Part shown: piece by piece, positions 7,666 to 14,000 of the stretch
Layout: the number at the start of each line of letters is the position of its first letter
How positions within the stretch are numbered: the first letter of the stretch is position 1
Source of the DNA: an uncultured Erythrobacteraceae bacterium
GTDB taxonomy: Bacteria > Pseudomonadota > Alphaproteobacteria > Sphingomonadales > Sphingomonadaceae
Length of the DNA: 14,000 bases
Reading direction: 5' to 3'
Assembly: GCA_950071875.1 (NCBI GenBank)
Contig: CATMNW010000028.1
Coordinates: forward strand, 1 to 14,000
The notes under the pieces: generated by a model
Told to the model about the DNA's origin: nothing
The model's input: the letters and a program-made list of their open reading frames with translations, nothing else
Database searches by the model: none
Made by a program: the position numbers and the translations under genes

Positions 7666-10212
7666 TCAAATCCGACCGAAGCTTTCCAGCATTTCGACCA
7701 GTTCATCCTTGCCATAAGGCTTGGTGAGAAGTCCGGACGCGCCGAGTTCCTCGAGCCGGTCCTGCATTTCGCCGTATCCGGTAGCAAGCCAGAAGGGGAC
7801 ACCCATCTCGCGCAGCTTCGCCGCGACCGGTTCGCTGTTTTCGGGGCCCAGATTGTAATCGAGGATGGCAAGTTGGGGGGTCGATTTGGCCAACGCATCG
7901 AGCGCGCTGGCGACCGAGCTTTCCACACGAACGGTACCTACGCCGAGTTCCGCCAGGCAGTCTTCGGCATCGAGCGCGATGATCATGCTATCTTCGACGA
8001 GCAACACGGTTTCGGGAATGGTTTCGAGCTCCTTCGCATCTGCGGCTTTGTTAGCGGCAGGTGCCTTTTCGTTTCCGCGACTACGCCACTGAACGAAGCG
8101 ACCCGGGACGCAGAATGTGGCCTCCACGCCCTCGAGCCGGTATTCGATATTCGCCGTCCCCTTCAATTCGTAAGGGATCGATCGTTCGATGATCGTGCTG
8201 CCGAAACCCCGTCGCGTGGGAGGCTTTACCGGAGGGCCGCCCTGTTCTCGCCAGACGATCCGCAGATCGTCATGATCGTCGCGGTCGACCGATACTTCCA
8301 GCGTGCCCGCAGAGTCGCTGAGCGAGCCATATTTGGCGGAGTTGGTGATCATCTCGTGCATCACCAGGGCCAGAACCGTGTATGCCTCGGGGGAAACCAT
8401 TGCCTCGGGACCGGAGATGGTCAGCCGGTCTTTCTTGGACGACAGATAGGCATTGGCTTCGGTTTCGATCAGCTCCGAAAACGGTGCATGCGACCAGTTG
8501 CTTCGGGTCAGGTTGTCGTGTGCCGATGCAAGCGAACTGACACGCCCCCCGATAATCTCGATGAATGTCTCGATATCCTTGGCGTCGTTCTTGGACTGGT
8601 TGATCAGGCCCCGGATCAAATTCAGGATGTTGCGCACGCGGTGGTTGAGTTCGGCGATCAGCAGCTCCTGCTGCTGCTGAGCCTTGGCGCGTTCTGTCAT
8701 GGCATCGTCGGTCAGGCGCAGGATGATCTCGAGCAAGGTAACGCGCAGGGCTTCAGCGATGTCCTTTTCGCTTTCCGACCACTGTTCGGACCGGCCTTCC
8801 ACGGTCTCCTGCCACGCTTCGAAGCTTTTTCGGGGCGTAATCCGGTCTCCATTCGGACCGGTTTCAACGGGTTTTTCCGGATTTCCGGCCCAAGTCACCT
8901 TTTGCGTCAGTGGCTTGCGCCACAGGATAAGATAATCCCGGGGGGTTCTTGAGACGGGAATAACCAGCGCCCCTGCTGCGCGATCCGCGAAACGGGCAGC
9001 CTTGGGCAGGCGTTCTGCGATTGCATCGCTCGCAAGAAGGCGACTGGTGGCGGCTCCGTTCAGGGTTTTCACGATGGCCCGGAACTCTTCCTCATTGGGG
9101 GCCATTCCGGTGGCTTCGTAAATATCTTCGACGAAGATGCTGGCGCCATCGTGCGGGATGATTTCCTGAACGATAGGCGCGATCATGGGCAGGCTGGAGG
9201 ACAAAGGCGTTCCGGCAGCGATATCGCGCATCAGGCGGTCATGCACCTGCCTCCCGAGGTCGCGCCGTTCCGCGCTCAATCGCGAAAGGGTGCGGTCGAG
9301 GACCAGCGAAAACAGTTCCGAAAACAGTTCGGCTGCCGTGCGCTGCGAATAGGGGAGGTTCTTGGGGCCATAATGATGGCAGGCGAACAGTCCCCAGAGC
9401 TTGCCACCGACGATAATCGATATCGAAAGGGATGCGCCAACACCCATGTTCTGCAAGTATTCGATATGGATCGGCGAAACCGCGCGTAGCGTACTCATGC
9501 TGAGATCGAGCGGTTCGCCTTCCAGCGATACACCCGGCTCTATTGGTACCGGCTCGGCGTCGACGTCTGCGATGATGCGGAAGCGGTTGCGCACGTAAAG
9601 GGCACGCGCCTGGCTGGGGATATCGGACTTGGGATAGCGGAGGCCGTAAAAGGTCTCGAGGTCCTGACGTGCGGATTCGGCGATCACTTCGCCCGAAAGA
9701 TCGCCATGGAAACGGTAGACCATGACGCGGTCGATCTGAAGCACATGGCGCAACTGGCGCGCGGCTTCTTCCGTAAGCGACGCGATATCGCTCTTCTGTT
9801 CCAACCGGGACATGATCGGCCGCAGGATTGCAAGCTGGCGGTTCAAATCGCCCGATGCGTGCGGTTCGATTTCGATTACCGTGTTGTCGCCCGAACTGTG
9901 CAGGGCACAGTCGAAAAGGTCATCATCGCCGAACAGGGCGAGCCCGAAAATACGTTCGACCTGATCGGGGAAAGTCAGCATCGCAGCATCGCTGCGCAGA
10001 CGATCCAGCGCCTCGCTGCTGAAAATCTTGCTTAGCCGGTCTCCGATCTCGAGAGTACGGCCAGGCCCCAGGATCTTTTCCAGGTTGGTCGAGCAATGGG
10101 CCACGAACCAGTCCGAGTTGACTGCGATCAGGGCACCGAAATTCTGGATCGCCCCAAGCTGGTGGATGGGCTCACGATCGCAGTTCGACAGATTGACGTC
10201 GGATGGTTGCAT
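7666..10212 (-). CDS. bphP: Bacteriophytochrome HWE-type histidine kinase with C-terminal receiver
   Basis: An 848-residue red/far-red photoreceptor kinase. ATG 10212 overlaps the bphO stop (TGATG), with GGAG 8 bases upstream. N-terminal PAS (about 7-110) has Cys11, placed where bacteriophytochromes attach biliverdin. GAF (about 135-305) has the PKSDIP motif (Asp197) and pocket His249 in SPIHIEYLQNMGVGASLS. PHY (about 320-495) has the tongue motif PRKSF at 460-464. The kinase is of HWE/HisKA_2 type: His524 in ELNHRVRNIL, Asn624 in HEMITNSAKYG, and Trp654-Arg-Glu656 (the W-x-E that names the class). A linker then leads to a receiver domain (about 735-845) with Asp785 and Lys831. Light would switch kinase activity. 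The attached receiver may be a phosphate sink or output. HWE kinases often act on PhyR-type regulators; that target is inference. Confidence 0.95.
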   Translation of the reverse strand: MQPSDVNLSNCDREPIHQLGAIQNFGALIAVNSDWFVAHCSTNLEKILGPGRTLEIGDRLSKIFSSEALDRLRSDAAMLTFPDQVERIFGLALFGDDDLFDCALHSSGDNTVIEIEPHASGDLNRQLAILRPIMSRLEQKSDIASLTEEAARQLRHVLQIDRVMVYRFHGDLSGEVIAESARQDLETFYGLRYPKSDIPSQARALYVRNRFRIIADVDAEPVPIEPGVSLEGEPLDLSMSTLRAVSPIHIEYLQNMGVGASLSISIIVGGKLWGLFACHHYGPKNLPYSQRTAAELFSELFSLVLDRTLSRLSAERRDLGRQVHDRLMRDIAAGTPLSSSLPMIAPIVQEIIPHDGASIFVEDIYEATGMAPNEEEFRAIVKTLNGAATSRLLASDAIAERLPKAARFADRAAGALVIPVSRTPRDYLILWRKPLTQKVTWAGNPEKPVETGPNGDRITPRKSFEAWQETVEGRSEQWSESEKDIAEALRVTLLEIILRLTDDAMTERAKAQQQQELLIAELNHRVRNILNLIRGLINQSKNDAKDIETFIEIIGGRVSSLASAHDNLTRSNWSHAPFSELIETEANAYLSSKKDRLTISGPEAMVSPEAYTVLALVMHEMITNSAKYGSLSDSAGTLEVSVDRDDHDDLRIVWREQGGPPVKPPTRRGFGSTIIERSIPYELKGTANIEYRLEGVEATFCVPGRFVQWRSRGNEKAPAANKAADAKELETIPETVLLVEDSMIIALDAEDCLAELGVGTVRVESSVASALDALAKSTPQLAILDYNLGPENSEPVAAKLREMGVPFWLATGYGEMQDRLEELGASGLLTKPYGKDELVEMLESFGRI

Positions 10213-10772
10213 CAAACGGTCTCCAGTCCGAGATTCTCGGCCACGACCGCATTGAAATGGGCAAACACGGCCCTCGCCCCTCGCAGGATCGCCTCGTCCG
10301 TGCCGGGATGATGCGGTTTTTCAAGCAGCGGCTTCAGCGATCGCCAATGGGCCGTCATCTGTCCGTCAGACAGGAATCCCACTGGGAGGTCGATATCTTT
10401 CTTCTTCAGGCCTGCAAGGATCGCCCTGTTGCCGAGAGACGATCCGGCGATGACCCAGCATACCCCCAGGGGATCGGACCCGGTGGGCGGCTGAAAGGCC
10501 GGCCAGACATCAGGCGCAGCTACGCCGAGCGCGCTCAAATCGCGGGCAATGAGATGGCTTTGCGTGGGAGGTGCAATATCGGGGCCATGCCGGGACAGCC
10601 AACCTTCGACACCCCGGCGGGCGAAATACTGGATTGCGAGAAATTTGGCATAATCCTCCCGGTCGCCATTCATCAGGGCGCCGAGATTGCTGTCGAGCAT
10701 GTCGTGGCCCGATGCGGTTTCGTCTCTGAGATAATCCCTAGTGGTGCGACCCACCCCGACATTCACCGGCAT
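10212..10772 (-). CDS. bphO: Biliverdin-producing heme oxygenase
   Basis: A protein of about 186 residues, normal for bacterial heme oxygenases, which open heme to biliverdin, CO and iron. The N-terminal helix has YLRDETASGHDMLDS with His23 as the expected proximal heme ligand. The distal-helix region carries the glycine-rich WVIAGSSLGNRAIL. ATG 10772 is chosen because GAGG lies 8 bases upstream; ATG 10793 or GTG 10832 in the same frame would add 7 or 20 residues but have poorer ribosome sites. The stop overlaps the bphP start as TGATG, so the two are translationally coupled, and the product supplies the phytochrome chromophore. About 150 non-coding bases separate it from the PHA-type gene upstream, so it may have its own promoter. 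Confidence 0.92.
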   Translation of the reverse strand: MPVNVGVGRTTRDYLRDETASGHDMLDSNLGALMNGDREDYAKFLAIQYFARRGVEGWLSRHGPDIAPPTQSHLIARDLSALGVAAPDVWPAFQPPTGSDPLGVCWVIAGSSLGNRAILAGLKKKDIDLPVGFLSDGQMTAHWRSLKPLLEKPHHPGTDEAILRGARAVFAHFNAVVAENLGLETV

Positions 10773-10925
10773 TCGCTCGGCCTCGCTTTCCATATTGTCG
10801 CCCCCGATCCCGATGGAAACGGCCATTGCCACAGCAACGGCGAAAACAGTTCCGTTCGACGGTAAGCGAGCAAGCCCGGATTTTGTTCCGATTGAAGCAA
10901 AAGTATGGTTATGGGCAGTCCGGCC

Positions 10926-11228
10926 CTATTTGGCCTCGATCAGCTTGTGCCCCTGCTTGCGTATCGCTGCTGCTACCATCGGTTCCACGAAGGACAGCGC
11001 AGGCGGGAGTTCGATTTCGAAGACGACCTGTGCTTCCTCGATGATGACGCAGCCGTCGATGCCCTGACCCATTGCTTTAACCGATAGCTCCATACGATCC
11101 TCGTCGGGCCACGAGGTGACGACATCGGCCATGCCGCCAGGCACGAACTGGCCGATCTCGTGGCTGCGCGATTGCAGACGCCGGCGTACTTCGTCCTTGC
11201 CAAGGTTGTGCGGAATGGGAACGCGCAT
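10926..11228 (-). CDS. Polyhydroxyalkanoic acid system family protein (PHA_gran_rgn)
   Basis: A 100-residue soluble protein matching the PHA granule-region family: start MRVPIPHNLGKDEVRRRL, middle FVPGGMADVVTSWPDEDRM, then VKAMGQGIDGCVIIEEAQVVFEIELPPAL, an alternating strand pattern with the usual LP before a C-terminal helix. Family members were named for occurrence near polyhydroxyalkanoate genes; their biochemical role is unknown. ATG 11226-11228 shares its last base with the TGA of the XpaC-type gene (TGATG), and GGAG lies 11 bases upstream, so translation is probably coupled. No PHA synthase, phasin or depolymerase lies in the window, so a storage role should not be assumed here. Confidence 0.8.
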   Translation of the reverse strand: MRVPIPHNLGKDEVRRRLQSRSHEIGQFVPGGMADVVTSWPDEDRMELSVKAMGQGIDGCVIIEEAQVVFEIELPPALSFVEPMVAAAIRKQGHKLIEAK

Positions 11229-11986
11229 CAGTTCTTGTGCTCCAGTTGGGGGCTGGTCTGCGCCCCTTCGCCAAATTTGTAGTCGAGGTAGCGATGCTTG
11301 ATCGCCAGGTCGTCGAGCGATCCTTCGGCGAGCTGGCGGGTGATCGAATCGATCTCGCCGCTGATCTTGCCCAGGCTGTCGGTCAATTGCTGGTCCGGAG
11401 TAGCGCCAGCGCGTTCTTCATTGCGCAGGTGTGCCGGAATACGGCGGTAGCTGTCGATCATTTCTGGAAGCTGCTCGCCGACAAGGCTGCGAACTTCGCG
11501 TGCCTTGGGGTGGTTCTGGTCTACGCCTTCCAGTTGCAGGCCCAGCGCATCCAGCTGCACCCCCATATCGTTCACGATTTTTGCCGCCGGAGGGGGCAGG
11601 GCAGGTCGCTGTGCTTCCAGCCACAGTTCCGTGCGACCGACCATCTGCTGGACATTACCCTTGTTGATGTCTGCCCGCTTTGGCGTCTTGACCTTCGGGA
11701 AGCTGGAAAACAGCGCGATTGCGATTGCCGTGGCGATAACCACCGACATCACGCCCCAGAACCCGATGCCGCTGAAAATGGCACCGGCGACGCCGGCACC
11801 GATCCAGATTGCGAAGACCGCCAGGACGATATTGCGGACGCGCAGCCAGAGATTGCTTTTCTTCAACCTGGCCGAGCCTTCGCCGATGGACGGAGCACGG
11901 CGATGGCGACCGCCTTCGCGGTTGTCGCGCACCAGCGCCCGGCCGTCGGACAGTATGCGTTCGCTTTCGCGGGTCAGATCGTTCAC
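11228..11986 (-). CDS. XpaC family membrane protein (5-bromo-4-chloroindolyl phosphate hydrolysis family)
   Basis: A 252-residue protein with a basic cytoplasmic N-terminus (many Arg, about 1-50), two closely spaced membrane helices (about 50-72 and 75-95), then a helical cytoplasmic domain (about 100-252) with leucine-rich, coiled-coil-like stretches. XpaC proteins are typically encoded beside TelA-family proteins, as here. The name comes from a Bacillus phenotype, and no phosphatase motif is visible, so enzyme activity should not be inferred. The start is GTG 11986, since the first internal ATG would remove the first membrane helix. It follows the TelA-type stop by 7 bases; a GAGG at the end of that gene may serve as the ribosome site. 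The pair probably acts together at the inner membrane, function unknown. Confidence 0.78.
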   Translation of the reverse strand: MNDLTRESERILSDGRALVRDNREGGRHRRAPSIGEGSARLKKSNLWLRVRNIVLAVFAIWIGAGVAGAIFSGIGFWGVMSVVIATAIAIALFSSFPKVKTPKRADINKGNVQQMVGRTELWLEAQRPALPPPAAKIVNDMGVQLDALGLQLEGVDQNHPKAREVRSLVGEQLPEMIDSYRRIPAHLRNEERAGATPDQQLTDSLGKISGEIDSITRQLAEGSLDDLAIKHRYLDYKFGEGAQTSPQLEHKN

Positions 11987-11993
11987 GTCGCCG

Positions 11994-13202
11994 TCAGCCC
12001 TCGATGCTCAACAGGTTGCTTTCGCTGACCTGTTTTTGTGCCTGCGCCTGTCCTTCTGCACGCGCGATGTAGCCCTTCGATTTTTCGACCTCGTCGGTGA
12101 GCAGGTTGACCGTCTGCTTCATCGAATCGAGAGCGCGAAGCTTGAAGCTGTCCACTTCGTCCATCGTGTCGTAGATATTCTGGAACGCCCGCTGCAGGGT
12201 TTCCAGCGGGATGGTGCTGGCAGCGGCCTGTTCGTGAATCTTGCCGGTCTGGTCGCGCAGCAGGGTGCTGGTTGAATCGATGATGCCGGCGGTGGTGTCG
12301 TTCAGCGCGGTGATCTGGCCGAGCACGAGACGCTGATTGGTCATCGCTTCCGCCACGGTAACCGCAGTGCGCAGCGCCCCGACGGTGGTGGTGCTGGCGC
12401 GATCCACGCCCTTCACCAGTTCGACGTTATTTTTCTTGACCAGGTCGAGCGCGAGGTAGCCCTGCACGCTTACCGCCATTTGTGTCAGCAAGTCTTGGGT
12501 GCGCTGGCGGACGTAGAACAACGCGGTTTCGCGGATCGCCTTGGCCTTGGCCGGATCGGTTGCATCCAGTTCGGCCGCCTTGTCCTCCAGTTTGCTGTCG
12601 AGCGTGTTGGAGATGTGGATCATCTGTTCCAGATTGCCCATCGCTTCCCACAGCTTCTGTCGCTCCACATCGATTGCGGCATTGTCCATGATCAGCTCGT
12701 CCTTGCCGCTGGCAAGGTTGTTGAGAATGCCCTGGATGTGCGTCTGCGCGCTCTGGTAGCTGCGGAAATAATTGGTCAGCTTGTTGCCGAACGGGATGAT
12801 ACCCAGGATCTTGCGCGGACCCGACAGCTTGCCCCGCTTGCCCGGGTCGAGATCTTCGACCACGCGGCGCAACTCGGCCAGATTGGCGCCGACGCCTTCG
12901 TCCTTGTCCATCGCCCGCACTGGACGGTCGAGGAAGCGGTTGGACATGCCCGCCGCTGCCATGATTTCCTTGCGGCCCATGTTGGTGAGCTGGTCGACCT
13001 TCTTGCCGAACTCGGGCGAGTTGGCATCCGCCGAAATGAGATCATCGACGAAGCCGTCTACCTTGGTTTCCAGCTTGCTTTTCACATCTTCCGAAACCGG
13101 AACCAGGCCGGCCGCCTTTTCGGGCTTTACCTCGGGCACGGGGTCCGGCGGGGTCAGATCGAAAGCGGTTTCGGTAGCGGTCTGCGTTTTCGTATCGCTC
13201 AT
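11994..13202 (-). CDS. TelA family protein (toxic anion resistance protein)
   Basis: A 402-residue soluble, almost fully helical protein. A Pro/Glu-rich, low-complexity N-terminus (1-40) precedes a helical body. Family signatures are visible: GIIPFGNKLTNYFRSYQSAQ at about 134-153, KDELIMDNAAI and LW at 167-185, and TTTVGALRTAVTVAEAMTNQ at about 271-290, followed by a long helical tail with likely coiled coil. ATG 13202 is chosen over TTG 13220: GGAG lies 12 bases upstream within the putative extension. TelA proteins were linked to tellurite resistance and membrane-stress phenotypes in other bacteria, but the molecular activity is unclear. It heads a tight three-gene run with the XpaC-type and PHA-type genes. 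A candidate promoter lies 33 bases upstream. Confidence 0.85.
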   Translation of the reverse strand: MSDTKTQTATETAFDLTPPDPVPEVKPEKAAGLVPVSEDVKSKLETKVDGFVDDLISADANSPEFGKKVDQLTNMGRKEIMAAAGMSNRFLDRPVRAMDKDEGVGANLAELRRVVEDLDPGKRGKLSGPRKILGIIPFGNKLTNYFRSYQSAQTHIQGILNNLASGKDELIMDNAAIDVERQKLWEAMGNLEQMIHISNTLDSKLEDKAAELDATDPAKAKAIRETALFYVRQRTQDLLTQMAVSVQGYLALDLVKKNNVELVKGVDRASTTTVGALRTAVTVAEAMTNQRLVLGQITALNDTTAGIIDSTSTLLRDQTGKIHEQAAASTIPLETLQRAFQNIYDTMDEVDSFKLRALDSMKQTVNLLTDEVEKSKGYIARAEGQAQAQKQVSESNLLSIEG

Positions 13203-13228
13203 GGGCGTGGGTTTCTCCAAGCGGCTAT

Positions 13229-13263
13229 CACCCTGTATTAAGGGTGCAACACACGATCTTCAA
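13229..13263 (-). promoter_or_regulatory. Candidate promoter of the TelA-XpaC-PHA run with inverted repeat at the -10
   Basis: On the - strand TTGAAG (13263-13258) is followed after exactly 17 bases by TAATAC (13240-13235), a plausible sigma-70-like pair ending 33 bases before ATG 13202. The -10 candidate is bracketed by a perfect 6-base inverted repeat, CACCCT (13246-13241) and AGGGTG (13234-13229). That could be a repressor site or a small hairpin at the transcript start. The -10 match is only partial. Confidence 0.4.
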
Positions 13264-13372
13264 GTAACTCTCGTCAAAGCGCCGACATCGGGCGCGGCCA
13301 AGCAATACCATCTGGCGATCGCGATGTCGCGCAAACTTGCGGGGACCCAATCACGCACCGGGCACGGGAAGG

Positions 13373-13406
13373 GCAGCCGCCCGATGTTTCACCGTTACCG
13401 GGCTGC
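13373..13406 (-). terminator. Weak hairpin downstream of the acyl-AMP ligase
   Basis: On the - strand GCAGCC (13406-13401) can pair with GGCTGC (13378-13373) across a 22-base loop, 10 bases past the ligase stop. No T-run follows, so it is at best a weak or Rho-assisted end. The rest of the gap 13264-13415 shows no ORF or RNA gene that I can support. Confidence 0.22.
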
Positions 13407-13415
13407 GTGCGAGTA

Positions 13416-14000
13416 TCAGGCGGCGAGCTCCAGCGGCTGAATTTCGCCTGCGAGGTACAGTTTCTTCGCTTTCGCACGGCTCAGCTTGCCCGAACTCGTG
13501 CGAGGCAGCGTTCGCGGGGGAACCAGTTCAACCACGCAGCTCATCCCGGTGACGCCTCGGACCTTGTCGGCGATCTGGTCACGCAGTTTCACGCGTTCAT
13601 CGGCATCGGACACGCGGCAATGGACCAGCACGGCCGGTGCCTCCTCGCCGTTCTCGGTATCTATCGAAAAGGCTGCGATGTCGCCGTGATTGAAGCCCGG
13701 CAACTGCTCGACCGCCCATTCGATATCCTGCGGCCACAGGTTCTTGCCGTTGATGATGATCATGTCCTTGGCACGGCCGACGATGAACAGGTAGCCATCG
13801 GCCATGTACCCCATGTCGCCGGTATCAAGCCAAACCTCTCCGGCTTCGTTGGCAACCAGGCAATCGTCGGTAGCTTCCTCGTTCCGGAAGTAGGAATGCA
13901 TCACGCTCTTGCCGCGGCACCAGACCTTGCCGATCTGGTGATCGCCGCGGGCGTTTCCGTTCTCTCCACGGATTTCGACTTCCATACCCGGGATCGGCTT
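13416..14000 (-). CDS. Fatty-acyl-AMP ligase / acyl-ACP synthetase-like enzyme, C-terminal part (5' end outside window)
   Basis: The frame runs off the right edge; about 194 C-terminal residues are visible, ending at TGA 13418-13416. They show the late core motifs of adenylate-forming enzymes: WLDTGDMGYMADGYLFIVGR (ribose-binding Asp in TGD), then KDMIIINGKNLWPQDIE, and the catalytic-lysine motif PRTSSGKLSRAKAKKLY with Lys 23 residues from the end. The NGKNLWPQDIE form resembles fatty-acyl-AMP ligases, which activate fatty acids to acyl-AMP and hand them to an acyl carrier protein, more than CoA ligases. In sphingolipid-making alphaproteobacteria a similar enzyme lies with serine palmitoyltransferase and a dedicated carrier protein. 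Whether that is so here needs the sequence beyond the edge. The internal ATG 13985 is not the real start, since coding sequence continues upstream. Confidence 0.85.
   Translation of the reverse strand, partial: KPIPGMEVEIRGENGNARGDHQIGKVWCRGKSVMHSYFRNEEATDDCLVANEAGEVWLDTGDMGYMADGYLFIVGRAKDMIIINGKNLWPQDIEWAVEQLPGFNHGDIAAFSIDTENGEEAPAVLVHCRVSDADERVKLRDQIADKVRGVTGMSCVVELVPPRTLPRTSSGKLSRAKAKKLYLAGEIQPLELAA

Noticed and set aside
7873..8952. 359-residue + strand open frame opposite bphP
   Set aside because: Antisense to the kinase and PHY parts of bphP, which are well supported; the translation resembles no family.
10773..10832. Longer heme oxygenase from GTG 10832
   Set aside because: It adds 20 residues without a good ribosome site; ATG 10772 has GAGG at ideal spacing and gives normal family length.
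10865..10889. GGAAC-N16-CGCT on the - strand upstream of bphO, an EcfG-like promoter
   Set aside because: The -10 box differs at a usually important T of CGTT and lies about 90 bases from the chosen start; too weak to annotate, though worth a look if bphO proves stress-induced.
10911..10926. GGGC/GCCC hairpin just after the PHA-type gene as a terminator
   Set aside because: Only four pairs and no T-run on the - strand; insufficient to separate the PHA gene from bphO.
11237..12028. + strand open frames opposite the XpaC and TelA genes (also 12480-13241)
   Set aside because: The - strand frames have membrane helices, family signatures and operon spacing; the + strand ones are their shadows.

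Overview
The window looks like chromosomal DNA from a marine-type alphaproteobacterium of the Sphingomonadales, most likely the Erythrobacteraceae. This rests on gene content and coding style, not on a database search: GC-rich codons, a large TonB-dependent receptor with an ASA|Q signal peptide, a bacteriophytochrome with an HWE-type kinase, an EcfG-type (GGAAC/CGTT) promoter, and a fatty-acyl-AMP ligase of the kind sphingolipid-making alphaproteobacteria carry. No rRNA, tRNA, CRISPR array, insertion sequence or phage gene was seen.

Left part (1-4100, + strand). The 3' end of a NupC-type nucleoside transporter is followed 13 bases later by a 2-oxoglutarate/Fe(II) oxygenase of the isopenicillin N synthase family, probably in one transcript. 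A 254-base regulatory gap follows, with a 10+2+10 inverted repeat. Then comes an 831-residue TonB-dependent outer-membrane receptor, closed by two strong hairpins, the second with a T-rich tail.

Middle (4104-7659). A membrane hybrid histidine kinase (MASE1-PAS-HisKA-HATPase-REC-Hpt, - strand) is divergent from a small TonB-family energy transducer (+ strand). The gap between them holds a near-ideal general-stress-response promoter (GGAAC, 17 bases, CGTT) facing the transducer gene.

Right part (7666-13202, all - strand). In transcription order: a TelA-family protein, an XpaC-family membrane protein, a small PHA-granule-region protein, then after a gap of about 150 bases heme oxygenase (bphO) and a bacteriophytochrome histidine kinase (bphP). 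Two junctions are TGATG stop/start overlaps: XpaC/PHA protein and bphO/bphP. Heme oxygenase would make the biliverdin chromophore that the phytochrome binds, so bphO-bphP is a self-contained red/far-red light sensor. The kinase is of the HWE class, which in related bacteria often feeds the PhyR-NepR-EcfG stress pathway. That makes the EcfG-type promoter next door suggestive, but a link is only an inference.

Right edge (13416-14000, - strand). The C-terminal part of a fatty-acyl-AMP ligase/acyl-ACP synthetase-like enzyme. No gene-free stretch exceeds 300 bases. I see no single clearly unprecedented system. The best leads are the stress-type promoter of the TonB gene, the TelA-XpaC-PHA coupling, the transporter-oxygenase pair and the receptor palindrome.
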